From Rhipicephalus microplus (taxonomy: Eukaryota; Arthropoda; Arachnida; Ixodida; Ixodidae), in contig NC_134705.1 of the NCBI RefSeq assembly GCF_043290135.1, positions 37,513,771 to 37,577,770 of the forward strand: 64,000 bases of DNA, in the 5' to 3' direction. The notes under the pieces are model-generated. The model did not search any database. It had not been told where the DNA came from and saw only the letters and a list, made by a program, of their open reading frames with translations. Both the position numbers and the translations under genes were made by a program. Shown here in pieces: positions 44,125 to 54,474 of this stretch. Each line of letters opens with the position of its first letter. Position 1 is the stretch's first letter.

Positions 44125-44169
44125 AAGGGTGTGTGTTTGTTCTTTTGGGGACTAATGGGGCTTCCACAA

Positions 44170-44420
44170 TGATTAATTCCTTTAGGGACTAACGGCACCG
44201 GGTTTAACAGTGAGTCCCCACAGACAATTTCAAGAGAATAACATTGAGTCCTCACACTCACACCTTAGTCATTACCGGTTAGTCCCACGATTTGCCTCAA
44301 AGGCCTTACATTTAGTCCTCACATTTGCACCTTATAGGACAGCTGTTAATGCCCCACATTTGCACGTGACCACGCAATCGTTAGTCCTTACAGTTGCACC
44401 TCTGCGGACGAACAGTTGAT
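44170..44420. repeat. Degenerate minisatellite with TTAGTCC(C)CACA core
   Basis: Cores such as GTTAGTCC, GAGTCCTCACA, TTTAGTCCTCACATTTGCACC and GTTAGTCCTTACAGTTGCACC recur at 25-50 bp spacing, with the complementary GGGACTAA at 44150 and 44187. The unit is diverged and no ORF is involved. Confidence 0.6.
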
Positions 44421-44699
44421 CCACTCAAACAGTACAATCGGGTGAACTTTTTATTCCCGGTTCAAACATTGTTTTTAATAATTTTTCGTCAGGCTTAATA
44501 CTTTTTTCGCCTGTTTTTCTGCGCAGTGAGCAACAAATTGTGCATAAAAGAACACGCAAAAAAGTAGTTATGCACCTATGTGTAACCGCTACGGCAGTTA
44601 CGGCAACAAGGAAAGACAAAAGTGAGAGATTGAAATCGTTTATTTTTCTACATACCCATGAAGGTTCTTACTTTTTAAGGCAATTCATGGCGAAGTGTA

Positions 44700-45185
44700 C
44701 AAGTCAAGTCTCGTTGTCGCATCTTGTTCACTCCTTGTGGAGCTCCTCCGACGAAAGCGATAGATGACAGGCATTGCAGACGCCAGCGCACGCAGACTTC
44801 TGCCTGTTGTATTCCCACGGCTGTACGTAAAATAAGATTGCAAAAATAGTGAGACACATGAGAAAGAAGATGAAAACGCACGCATATGACAAGTACGTGC
44901 AAGTAATAAAAAACATGCGTGTAAAATATGGCACACAAATAACTTTACCTTCGCATCTCGTACAGTCCTTGTGAAGCTGCTCTGACGAAAGGGATGTATG
45001 ACACATCTCAGACGCCAGCGCACACAGCCTTCAGTACGGTGTGTGCCCACGGCTGCACAATAAATATGTGAAATAGTGAGTCACACGTGACGGATGATGA
45101 ATACGAGCGCATGAGAAACATACGTGCAATTAAAAAAACGTACTTGAGTTATGACATGCTAATAATTTCAACGTGATGTCACACA
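44700..45185. repeat. Two tandem units of about 240 bp
   Basis: Unit 1 (about 44715-44950) and unit 2 (about 44955-45185) share, in order: TCGCATCT.GT, TCCTTGTG.AGCT.CTC.GACGAAAG, GACGCCAGCGCAC, CCCACGGCTG, AAATAGTGAG.CACA, and ACGTGCAA.TAA. Unit 2 is diverged from unit 1. The open frames across both strands lack motifs. Confidence 0.75.
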
Positions 45186-45199
45186 CTGTCAGAGACTCA

Positions 45200-46260
45200 T
45201 TTCAATCCCCGTAGCACAACAGCTTAGGAACGGCGGCTGCAGCCACAACTCCGCAAATTACCGTGCCGCTAACAAGTCGGCGAGTTCTAAGCGAGGGACG
45301 TCGTTCAGCTCGAGCAAGCGAACGTGAGACCAAACACGGCGCTGCACGCGGAGTGTCTTCCGCCAGCGAACTTCGAACAGGAGAGCGAGCGTACGCTTGG
45401 CCACCGCCACGAACAGCGCCGAGCTGACCTGGAGCTAGCGCCGAAGAAGTCGATGGTAATGCGGCCCTTTTTCACTAACTCGAGCGAGTGCGGGTGCAGC
45501 GCGTAAACGCGAGTCCACCGCCGCGGCTAACGGACGGCGCCGAGCTGCTTGCGACCGACTGACGGGGAAGCCAACTGTAAAACTAGCAACGTGTTTTTGA
45601 CGACTCCCAACACAGTGATGAGGTCACAGCCTAATATTGTGAACCCGGAGCTCATCGCGGTGGAGAAGACATGCGAGCACTCGATGAGCGACTGTACGGG
45701 AGGCCGACGGCAATGGCGGCCCTTTACCAGGTGGTCGTAAAGTACAGGCGAACTGCAAACGCGCATGCTGACCTTCACGGCGCATTTCGTGCGTGCGATA
45801 TACAACACGACCGAGCCCGTTGCCGGCAAGCGCGATCCGTATCGCACATGCAACAGGTAGAGTAGAATAATGAATGATGACCTACTGGCTAAAGAATCCA
45901 GTGCTGATTTTTGACCTGAGTCAGAGTTAAGCGATGTATTCGATAGGCCTGCTGTCTTCTCGGCCGCCATGTTGGCCTTCCCAACTGTTGATGTGGGCTG
46001 GTCGTGACTATTTTGAAGCCAGAGATATACAGTGCGGCGTGGTGATGTGTCGAGACCTGCTCCAGACTTCATGGGTGCGGCGAAACGTAGAAGCAGCAGC
46101 GCACGCTCATACAAGCGTACACACAAGCACCACGTCGTAATTCCTAGATCGTCGAAACCAGGCGGCCGTGGTCGAGCACTCTGAGCGCAATGCAACGCTA
46201 ACCGGCGCCGGCAAAATACGTGGAAAGACTGAGCCAAGAGAGGAAGAGGACGGCTAGTGA
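45200..46260. promoter_or_regulatory. GC-rich, CpG-bearing block, possible promoter and first exon
   Basis: This block of about 1 kb is clearly richer in C, G and CpG than its AT-rich surroundings. It includes GTCGGCGAGTTC, GCGCCGGC and CGGCCGCCATGTTGGCC. On the minus strand an ATG at 45970 in strong context (CCAACATGGCGG) opens a frame starting MAAEKTAGLSNTS and running to a donor-like AGGTCATC. The frame continues open to 45527 as part of 236 codons. On the plus strand other ATGs also exist. It looks like a housekeeping-type promoter, direction undecided. Confidence 0.35.
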
Positions 46261-48627
46261 TCTAGGCAACGCTTTGTGCACTGCCCGCATCTCCTAGGTG
46301 GTTCGTTCCTTTGGAGCGTGTTTGGAGACTAAGCGGTTTGCATGCGGCATGCTTCCCACGTGGTTGCTCCTAAGAGTCTATTCGTTCATCACGCACGCCT
46401 ATTGGGTCCATTATTCCCTTTTCGGGTAATTTTTTCCTAGAGTGCATGAACTTCTGTCAGGGCTTGGTGCGTTTTGCTGTTTTTTCAGATCAATCTAAAC
46501 TGTAAACAGCCAAATGCATTTTATCTAGTGAAATGTGAATGGGTTTAATATGCAGGATGCTAGTTCTGTGCTTATCTTGAAATACTTACTATAAATTCGA
46601 ATATCGTGAAAGAGTATTTTAAACTATACTCCCCTGTGGAAGTACTGCGCCAATCTTATCTGTTCAGCTTGGCTGTGCATAAATTGCAATTTTCTCAATG
46701 CTTGTCCATTGGGACGGCTAAATCTCAATGAGTCTTGTCGGTGACTGAGCAGTACTGAGCGTTGGCTACACGAAGACTGCCGTGGCATTCATATCCGCTG
46801 TAGTTTGGTCTGTGGTTTCCCCGAGAGACTAGCGGTATTAATATGAGCTGTGAATCGATGTCTTGTAATACAGTGAAGCCTCGTTAATTTGTGTTTACCA
46901 GGAGGTGGCGTAACTACGCACTAAATCACAATGCATGTTTACCCCAAAGTCCAAATCTACTATCTCCCGTTGTGCGCAATCGCTACCAATGAGAAATACA
47001 GGTGCCACATAAGATATTTCCTGAAGTATCCACCAGATAGAAAGTGTATGGTGACACCAAGGAACGTTTCAGAACTATTCAGGATCCGGGATGTGATCTG
47101 ACACTAAGAGAGCACTGACACAGCTTTTAAATGTGGTACATTTGCGTTGACTCTATCGACTCCTAGCTGTTTGCGTGATGAGCATCGCATTACCTGCACT
47201 ACTTTGTCACAGCTGCGTGGCGCACTGTACCATGCGTGTGGCCTTGCCATTTGAGAGTCTCGTCCCCACTCTATACTTCAGTGCTAGCACAGTTGAGGCG
47301 ATTAGCTCGTTTATTAACGGAGCGGATAACAAACTTCTTCTATTGCTCTTTCAGCTGTGAAGTTAGTGATGGAAGCTCACGTCAGAAATACATGCGTGAA
47401 CTCACATACAAACGCATGTGTGCACTTACACACACAAATGCTCACACACACACAGTTTGGCTTATTGTAACAAATTTTTACGGAAAACATTTTTAATTTT
47501 TCTATTTAGCAGAAATGAAACGTTTCATTCAATGTTTATTTTTGACCGTAGAAAGCTGCTCCAAAACTTAGTTGCATTGCTTCAAAACAGCATTGTTCTT
47601 GCTCCCTGAGCTGCTCCAAAAAGCTGAAGCACACTTTCTCCTGCATGTTTTTTATGTTAAGCTGCGGTAGTCATAATTTTTCAACGTTTCAAAGAAAGCA
47701 CGCCTTTGAAGAATGTGAGTCAAAATTTTTGTCCTGAAACATTGGTGCCCTCAAACTTCTTATGAACCATTGGTCGATTCTGCAGGTGTATAAAATGCTC
47801 GTTTTTGCGTGGTTCAGTAAAATGCGTCAGTAGTGTGTCTACGAAAACCATGCTTAGCAGCATGTTCTTATAAAGCTGACATAGAGGTAATATTCCTCGT
47901 TGTGCTTTTAGGTATATGTTTTCCACAAATAACCAATAAACTCAAACTACAAAATTGTAATATTGTTCAGGAGTACCTAAAGTGAAACTGACAAACATAG
48001 CTAAGAAACCCAGAGATGATTGTTTAATGGCTACAACTTGGATAATACCACCAGAATGAGCCTTGTTCTAGTTCCAAAGTATTAACAGTGCTCCATCAGC
48101 CTTATACCTCAATCTTCAAGACCAGCAACGTTGATGTGTAACTTGGAATACCCCTCCCCCTTCCTCTTCCTGCTGCTGTGTCCGCTGGTATTTATCCTGT
48201 TCAGGCAACACTGGTCTGTTTAAATTCAGTACTGTCTTGGTTAGCATTCTGATCATAAAGTGCCCGCACATGAAACTTTTCATCAAAAATTTTTACTTGT
48301 ATATTGATTGCACCTTCGAAGTGGTGCATGACACTATTCGTGATTTTCGGGTTCTTGCGAGCAAAAGCATTGCCTTTGAGATTTTTATCTGAGTTTTGCA
48401 GATGGTAACTATATGCTTTAGGTACGTGCAGTTAGCAATTGTAAGGCCAGCAAGATCTGTCTGTTACCTGGAACTGTTAGGTTGGCGTGTTCTCTTTATT
48501 GGAGATGCTTCCATGTCGTGGTTTATGCAGTTTTGTATCACCTACATAGCTGTTTTTCAGAATGACAGCTGTCTTATCTTTTGTCTCGCCTTAAGATTTT
48601 CACTAGATCAAACATCTTTATTTGCAG
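46261..48627. other. Unassigned; possibly intronic
   Basis: No repeat or confident exon. A donor-like TTTAGGTACGTG at 48418-48429 stands out. CA/CACA repeats lie near 47420-47452. Confidence 0.3.
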
Positions 48628-48772
48628 GACAGGGACGGCCGCCAGGAAACCGAGGTGTGTAGTTGCACCTCACATGGGCTCCTTCTTTTATTGCTATTTT
48701 CAGTGCAACCTTGCCTTGACACTGCTCGCGTTTGGTGGGCTGGGATTTCTCACGTTGAAGAGCATCGTTTGA
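48628..48772 (+). CDS. Candidate last two exons encoding a C-terminal membrane helix
   Basis: Acceptor TTTATTTGCAG ends at 48627. Exon 48628-48654 (27 bp) is followed by GTGTGT. A second acceptor TATTTTCAG ends at 48703, and its exon runs to TGA at 48770-48772. Joined in frame, the second exon encodes 22 residues dominated by NLALTLLAFGGLGFLTL, a good transmembrane helix with a K near the end. The phases agree (both exons start at phase 0). No upstream exon could be tied to them and no canonical AATAAA follows, so this is tentative. Confidence 0.3.
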
Positions 48773-49009
48773 CATTAGATTCATTGTAATGAGTGTACCT
48801 GTTTACTAAGTATTGAACTATAAAGATATGGTGCCTGTTCGCTGGGATGCAACATTGCCAAGGAATCTAGAGGCCGCGCTGCACGCGCACGCCGCTGTGG
48901 CACAAGAACAGGCCTGCGATACAAGCTGGACGCCAGCGGCTCGTAGGTGCCCGTGCACGCTGCTCGCGCAACACACAGACACAGCGTCGGAAGTAAAGAG
49001 CTAACGCTT

Positions 49010-49495
49010 TCATGGAAACGCAGACGTGTAACCAACGTCAAGAGGGCCTGAGGATTATGCAAGTGCACAAAATGAAGGGTAACTCCAGAACGTCATCACA
49101 CTGGATGTTTATAAAATTAGTGGCAAAACGACAGGCAAAGCCCGCATTCATTGGCTACAAGGTGACCGGAAAGGTAGGACAGCCATTGAACACAAATCAG
49201 CCGAAGAAGGAGCTACACAACCTGTGAAGCTAGACGCCGAGTCACAACCGCAGCGTCGACGCAGCACGAGGATGCTGCCATTCCCTACTGATGACTTCAG
49301 AATTGTATTCCTCCGGTAAGCAGGGCTAAATCTTTCAAAGCGAACACTCATCGAGGTTACATGTGCCATCAGAAGATCCAGTGGCTTGGCCCGGCTAGAC
49401 TTCTATGACGATGTGCGAGTGCAGATGCAGAGAGGAGAGAATGTGACCATTGCAAGCACAGCAAGTACTGAACGAGCTTCGAAACTGAAAGTATA
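49010..49495 (+). pseudogene. LINE ORF1 (RRM-like) fragment
   Basis: Plus-strand conceptual reading, across one or two breaks, gives a segment around 49265-49320 of the form M-L-P-F-P-T-D-D-F-R-I-V-F. It is followed near 49370-49490 by A-I-R-R-S-S-G-L-A and N-V-T-I-A-S-T. This order is typical of the RRM-like part of Jockey-group ORF1 proteins, as recalled. The reading frame is broken, with no zinc knuckles visible. It may belong to the same decayed LINE as 54475-56912, separated by the gypsy insertion, but the gap of about 5 kb is filled by that element only. Confidence 0.4.
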
Positions 49496-49622
49496 AACGC
49501 TATACAGCTCGGTGAAGTAATATATTGTCATGCCCCAAGGGCAGTAAAGACAACACGGGGACAGCGGGGCAGAAAGACACGAGCGCGTATCTTTAAACGA
49601 AGCGCTAACAATTACGTGAGTA

Positions 49623-50584
49623 TTACCGCGGAAGATAAGGCTTTACGCAGATGGCACGCACAATCTCTTTTCGTGCTGAGTAGCACTGGGTCGTTGCCAA
49701 GCCTCCATCTGGAATAGCTTCATAGTTGACCTCGTTCAACCACCGTAATGCTTTACAGGGTCCGAAGTACTTGCTCAGGAGCTTCTCGCTGATACTTCGC
49801 CGTCCAACAGGAGTCCAAACCCACACTTCTTCGCCAGGGTGATAGTTTACTGGTCAATGGTGGATATTGTACCTTCAGGTGTCATCACATTGCCGCGATC
49901 TTATGTGCACGCGAGCTAGTTGACGTGCTTCTTCTGCACGCTGAATGCAATCCTCGACATCAGGAGTTAGCAACTCGTGCTGGTCGACGTCACAAGGAAT
50001 CATGGCGTCTGGCATGGTTTGCACGTCTCGACCGTAAACGAAGCGAAAAGGTGCAAACCTTGTCGTTTCCTGGGTTGCGGTGTTGTACGAAAACGTAACG
50101 TATGGCAGGATTTCGTCCCGCATTTTATGCTTCACATCCGCGTACATAGAAATCATGTCCGCCAGTGTTTTGTTAGGCCTTTCTGTCAAGCCGTTACTGT
50201 GGGGGTGGTATGCGGTTGTCTTACGGTGGTTCGTCTAACTGAGCTTGAAGATGTCGTCCAACAGTTTTGCCGTAAACGCTGTCCCTCGGTTAGTGATGAT
50301 AAATGACGGGGCGCCTTGACGAAGCACTATGTGGTGCATAGTTAAAAAACTGGGCAATTTCAGATGCTGTACCGCGGTGGCAGCGGCTTCGTTTCAGCGT
50401 AACACGTCAAGTAATCAGTTGCGACGATGATCCACTTGTTGCCAGAGTGACACAAAGAAAAAGGTCCGATGAGGTCTATCCCAACTTGGTCAAACGGCGT
50501 ACGTGGTGGGTTGATGGGTTGTAGGAGGTCTGCATGCTTTACAGGTGGTGACTTGTGACGCTGACATTCGCGGTATCCTTTCAC
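49623..50584 (-). pseudogene. Gypsy integrase, broken
   Basis: Three separated frames. 50584-50360 carries the zinc-binding end (CQRHK) and the core start with the first catalytic D (GIDLIGPF, then ATDYL). 50189-49875 carries the ERPNKTLADM segment with the catalytic glutamate, followed by TPFR-type FAPFRFVYGR. 49826-49623 carries the C-terminal V-W-V-W..KLLSKYFGP fold seen in gypsy integrases. The second aspartate region between 50360 and 50200 is in other frames. Frameshifts and stops disable it. Confidence 0.75.
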
Positions 50585-51044
50585 GTAGCGTTTGACAAAA
50601 GCAGCGAGTTTTGGTCAGAAATATAGCTGTCGTACCCTTTCGAGCATCTGTGAGTATCCCAGATGGCCGGATGTCGGCTCATCATGGCAGGCTAATAAGA
50701 TGCCATCACGAAGGTCTTGAGGAACGACTACCAGATAAGATCTGCAGCCGACACCGGTGTTTTTTTTTGTATATTATGCAATGTCGTAAGCAAAATGACT
50801 GCAACGTACGCGAAAGTGGACGAGGAACAGACGCGGCGCTGCCTTCTAAATGATCGATGATGGGCCTTAACTGGGGGTTCACTCGTTGCTTACTGAGGAG
50901 GTCCGCCCCACTGAGAGTCCCCAGGAAGCAACTTTCATCTTCTACAGCTGTATGGTCAGATTGCTGAGGTGCTCGCGATAGCGTGTTGGTGTCTTCATGC
51001 TTCCTACCCGACTTGTATACAACGGTGACATCAAACTCCTGAAA

Positions 51045-52171
51045 TCACAGACTCAATCGTGCTAATTGCCCAGACGGGTCTCGGAGGTTAGCCAACCAAC
51101 ATATAGCATAGTGATCAGTCACAACTTTAAATGGGCGCCCATAGAGATAAGACCTGAACTTTGTAATCGCCCATATTACCGCGAGAAATTCTTTCTCTGA
51201 CGTTGAACAGTTGGTTTCGGTACGTGATAGAGTGCGGCTCACGTAGGCGATCACACGTTTGGTCCCATCTTGTGCTTGCACCAAGATAGCTCCGAGACCG
51301 ATGTTGCTTGAGTCAGTGCGCACCTGTGTGTCAGCGTCCTCATCTTAATGACCAAGTGCAGGAGGGGAAGACAATCGATGTTGCAGTTCCACAAAGGCTG
51401 TCGCTTGTTCGTCAGTTCACAGAAACGGGGTGTCGTCACGCGTAAGCCTGATGTGTGGCACCGCAATCTTAGAGAAGGTTTCAATAAAGCGGCGATAGTT
51501 TGCGCAGAGCCCCAGAAATCGTCAAAGACTTTTCTTGTCTGTCAGAGCTGGTAAAGCGGCCACTGCAGAAGTCTTCTCGGGATCGGGCTGAACACCTGCA
51601 GCGCTCACAACGTGACCCAGGAACTTCAGTTTTTTGTAGCCGAAATGACACTTCTCAGGCTTGAGGGTAAGGTCAGCGGATCGTATAGCTCCAAGAACAC
51701 TCCGAAGGCGACGAAGGCGCTCGTCAAACGTTCTTGAAAAGGCAACGACGTCATCTAGATAGACGAGGCAACTTTTCCACTTGAGTTCAGTGAGAACGGT
51801 ATCCATCATTTGTTCGAATGTGGCCGGAGCGGTACAGAAACCGAATGGGAGCACTCGGAATTCATAAAAACCGCCAGGAGTTACAAAAGCAGGCTTTTTG
51901 CGGTCACGTTCATCGACTTCAATTTGCGAGTTACCACTTTTAAGGTCGGTATAGGAAAAATACTTCGCTCGCCTTAGCCTGTCAAAAAATCATCCACTCG
52001 AGGCAACGGGTACACGTCTTTCTTTTTGACGATATTCACCTTCCTATAATCGACACAAAAGCAAAGCGTACCATCCTTCTTCTTTACAAGGACCACTGGC
52101 GATGACGAAGGGCTGCTTGATGGCTGTATTGCACCGTCATGAAGCATTTCCTTCACTTGCTTTTGAATCAC
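51045..52171 (-). pseudogene. Gypsy reverse transcriptase and RNase H, broken
   Basis: Frame pieces: 52171-51974 has the fingers (VVLVKKKDG, then VDYRKVN); 51854-51522 has LPFGFCTAPATFEQMMD and the catalytic YLDD followed by FLGHVVSAAGV; 51323-51045 has RNase H with [12 protein letters not shown] (catalytic D) and [11 protein letters not shown] (catalytic E) and VVTDHYA. The palm segment between 51974 and 51854 is legible only in another frame. Motifs are of Ty3/gypsy type. Confidence 0.85.
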
Positions 52172-52932
52172 GCGTTGTTAGGTTGGTGAAACGCGGTAAG
52201 GCTGTTGCCGTACGGGGTGTGCGTCGCCGTAGTTGCTAAAACAGTGTTTGGTAATTGATGTCTGACGGATTCTCGATGAACGCCCATAACAGGCTAGAGA
52301 TTTTATCAACAGGTTGTTAGGCCTTCGTTTGTTTTCGTCAAAAAGCGTTGGATTTATGTCGACACACCGGAGAGGTGCTTCGGAATTCTCGATTGCCTCG
52401 GAAGCAAAACACTCAGTCACAATGGTTACTGGGCAGGCATAGGCGATGACAGTACCAGGGAAAATGTGTCGGCGCTCGTAGCTGACGTCTGTAACAAGAA
52501 CCTCGCAGTGGCCAGCCTCGCGGTCAACTAGGCTTCGTGCTACGCAGACACCTTGGGAAAAGAGTAGGAATCGACTGCTCTCCGCCCCCATTTCACCGTG
52601 TGCTGATTTCTCACACGCCACTTGAACCATAACACTTGAGCGTGGTAGTATTGTCACAGCATCGTCAATTACACGCAGACATATACTCGATCGTGGCTTG
52701 GATTATGCTATGATGTGGCGCTTTTTGTTGTGAACTTGACGAGGCGTTATCGAATGTCGATGATAAGACCATGCTCCCTCAGGAAGTCCATGCCAATTAC
52801 CAGGTCTCGAGAACACTGACAGAGAATGCTCAAGCTGACAACAAAGGTAGAACCACGAATCTGTATTCGTGCGGTGAAAACGCCAAGTGGCGTGAAGATG
52901 TGCCTGCTAGCAGTATGAATTGGCCTGAGGTT

Positions 52933-53250
52933 TCAAGGCATCGTCACTTTCTTCAGGAGAGCAGCCAGTTTTTCACCTATTATAGAAAAATCCGTACCCG
53001 TGTAAACTAAACCACTGACTTTGCGACCGTCGAGCAGCACTGGAATGTCTAATGAAATCTTTGCGGAACCAGCTGGTGTCGTCGTCGTCGGGGTATCATC
53101 AGTTTCCCGAAGCGTCGGTAGGAGGCTTTGAGCTTGTCTAGTATGAGGGGCCTCACTCCTGAAGGTTACTGTGGTTAGCTTTCCCGGCGTGGACTGGGTG
53201 ACTGACCTTGTGCCACACTCGAATAGGTACGGCGATTTGGAGAAAATCAC
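52933..53250 (-). pseudogene. Gypsy aspartic protease, active site lost
   Basis: The frame includes DIPVLLDGRKVSGLV followed by Y-T-G-T-D-F-S-I-I. In retroviral-type proteases this position is D-T/S-G, so the catalytic aspartate is replaced by tyrosine here. Flanking residues are normal for the family. With no second active-site copy (these enzymes are homodimers), the enzyme would be dead even if expressed. Confidence 0.7.
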
Positions 53251-53289
53251 CGCGGTGACGGGGAGCGTGACTGGGGCAAGGACGTTGAA

Positions 53290-54412
53290 GTTCCGCGCTG
53301 CCGAGCCACATACTCTTCATTTTCAGGGGGCCACTGACCAAACCTGGGTCACGGTGAGTTCGTCGAAAATCTGCGTAGTCCAAGTTGTCGGTAAGAACAG
53401 TGTCAGTAAAGATGCCATGCTTCGCGACAGTGGAAGCAGAGAGGACGTCGATCTGGTGCACGCCGTACATCTGATTTCCGCGTGATCAGGCGAGGTGCGC
53501 TGTAATAAGGCAGCGCTTGGACCATCTGCAGCATGGTTGGGAACACGGTGGGATGCGGAACTGCAGCTGTAACAGGTTTCCGGAAAATTTGAGCATACGA
53601 AATGCGAGAGAAGTCACTCGGTGGCTGATAATCTCGCATGAAAGGCAGTTCTCTTAAGGCACGCTGGACTACATCTCGGACAACGCTGGACAACGAGAAG
53701 ATAGTGGGCTGCGAGGGCACTGACAGCTTCTGGATGTCTTTGTGGGTGAATGAACGTATGAGCTCTCGGAAGAAATTCATTTGGCCACCGAAAGCTCTCA
53801 AGTAGTCCATAGTTGAAGCGCTGACGTGCCGTTCGTATGACGGGGCCCGGTGCCTAAGAGGGCTTTTGATGGTGACGGCTTCTGTGAGAAATTCTGTCAC
53901 AATCTTGGGTGGACTGCACGCAAGCCTAGCGAAAAGCTGCTCTTTTACCCCGTGCATGAGATATCGTACCTTCTTTTCTTCAGGCATGCCGGGATCAGCT
54001 CGGTGAAAAAGACGCGTCATGTCCTCGACATAGATGGCAACGCATCCGTTTGGCAGTTGTATGCGGGACTGCAGATCGTGCTTAGCTCTCTCACGACGGT
54101 CAGGGCTAGCATATGTCCCAAGAAGTCGGTGTTTGAAGTCTTCCCACGATGCAAGAATACCTGCCCGGTTCTCATACCATACACGTGCGCCGCCCAACGG
54201 ACTTAAATGGACGTGCCGCAGTTTGTCTGTGTCGTCCCACTGGTTGTGCACGGCAACGACCTAGTAATGAGCAAACCAATATTCTACTTCCTCAAGTGTG
54301 GTGCCATGAAAGGGATTTGGCGTTGGCGGTGCGAGTAAGGTGCAAATGAAGCGGCTTTGTGCCGTTCATACCGTTTGGGTCGGTATCAGTAGGGCTGGTC
54401 GGAGCTGCCATG
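53290..54412 (-). pseudogene. Gypsy gag, broken
   Basis: The start ATG near 54412 opens MAAPTSPTDTDPNG. After a frame break, the frame 54251-53403 gives the capsid-like region (WDDTDKLRHVHLSPLGGARVW, then PDRRERAKHDLQ) and the beginning of a CCHC zinc knuckle (CFHCREAWH). A stop follows immediately, so the last knuckle cysteine and the Arg/Ser-rich tail are only found beyond it. One glycine of the knuckle core is replaced by tryptophan. It is clearly inactive. Confidence 0.75.
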
Positions 54413-54474
54413 TTGTTTGTGAGCAGTCCAAACTCAGGGGATTGTTGTTCGAAATCCCACCAGGGTTGCTTCAA

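Larger units (their letters stand above)
49530..54474 (-). mobile_element. Ty3/gypsy LTR retrotransposon, decayed
   Basis: In order on the minus strand: gag (54412-53290), protease (about 53070-52930), RT-RNase H (52171-51045) and integrase (50590-49623), the Ty3/gypsy gene order. No LTR pair could be recognised: the 5' side abuts a plus-strand LINE at about 54475, and the 3' side fades at about 49530. Frames are broken in every domain and the protease active site is lost, so it is inactive. There is no env-like frame. Confidence 0.8.

Noticed and set aside
44170..45185. CRISPR-like array
   Set aside because: Repeats are diverged, spacing is irregular and no cas-like gene is present; the context is eukaryotic.
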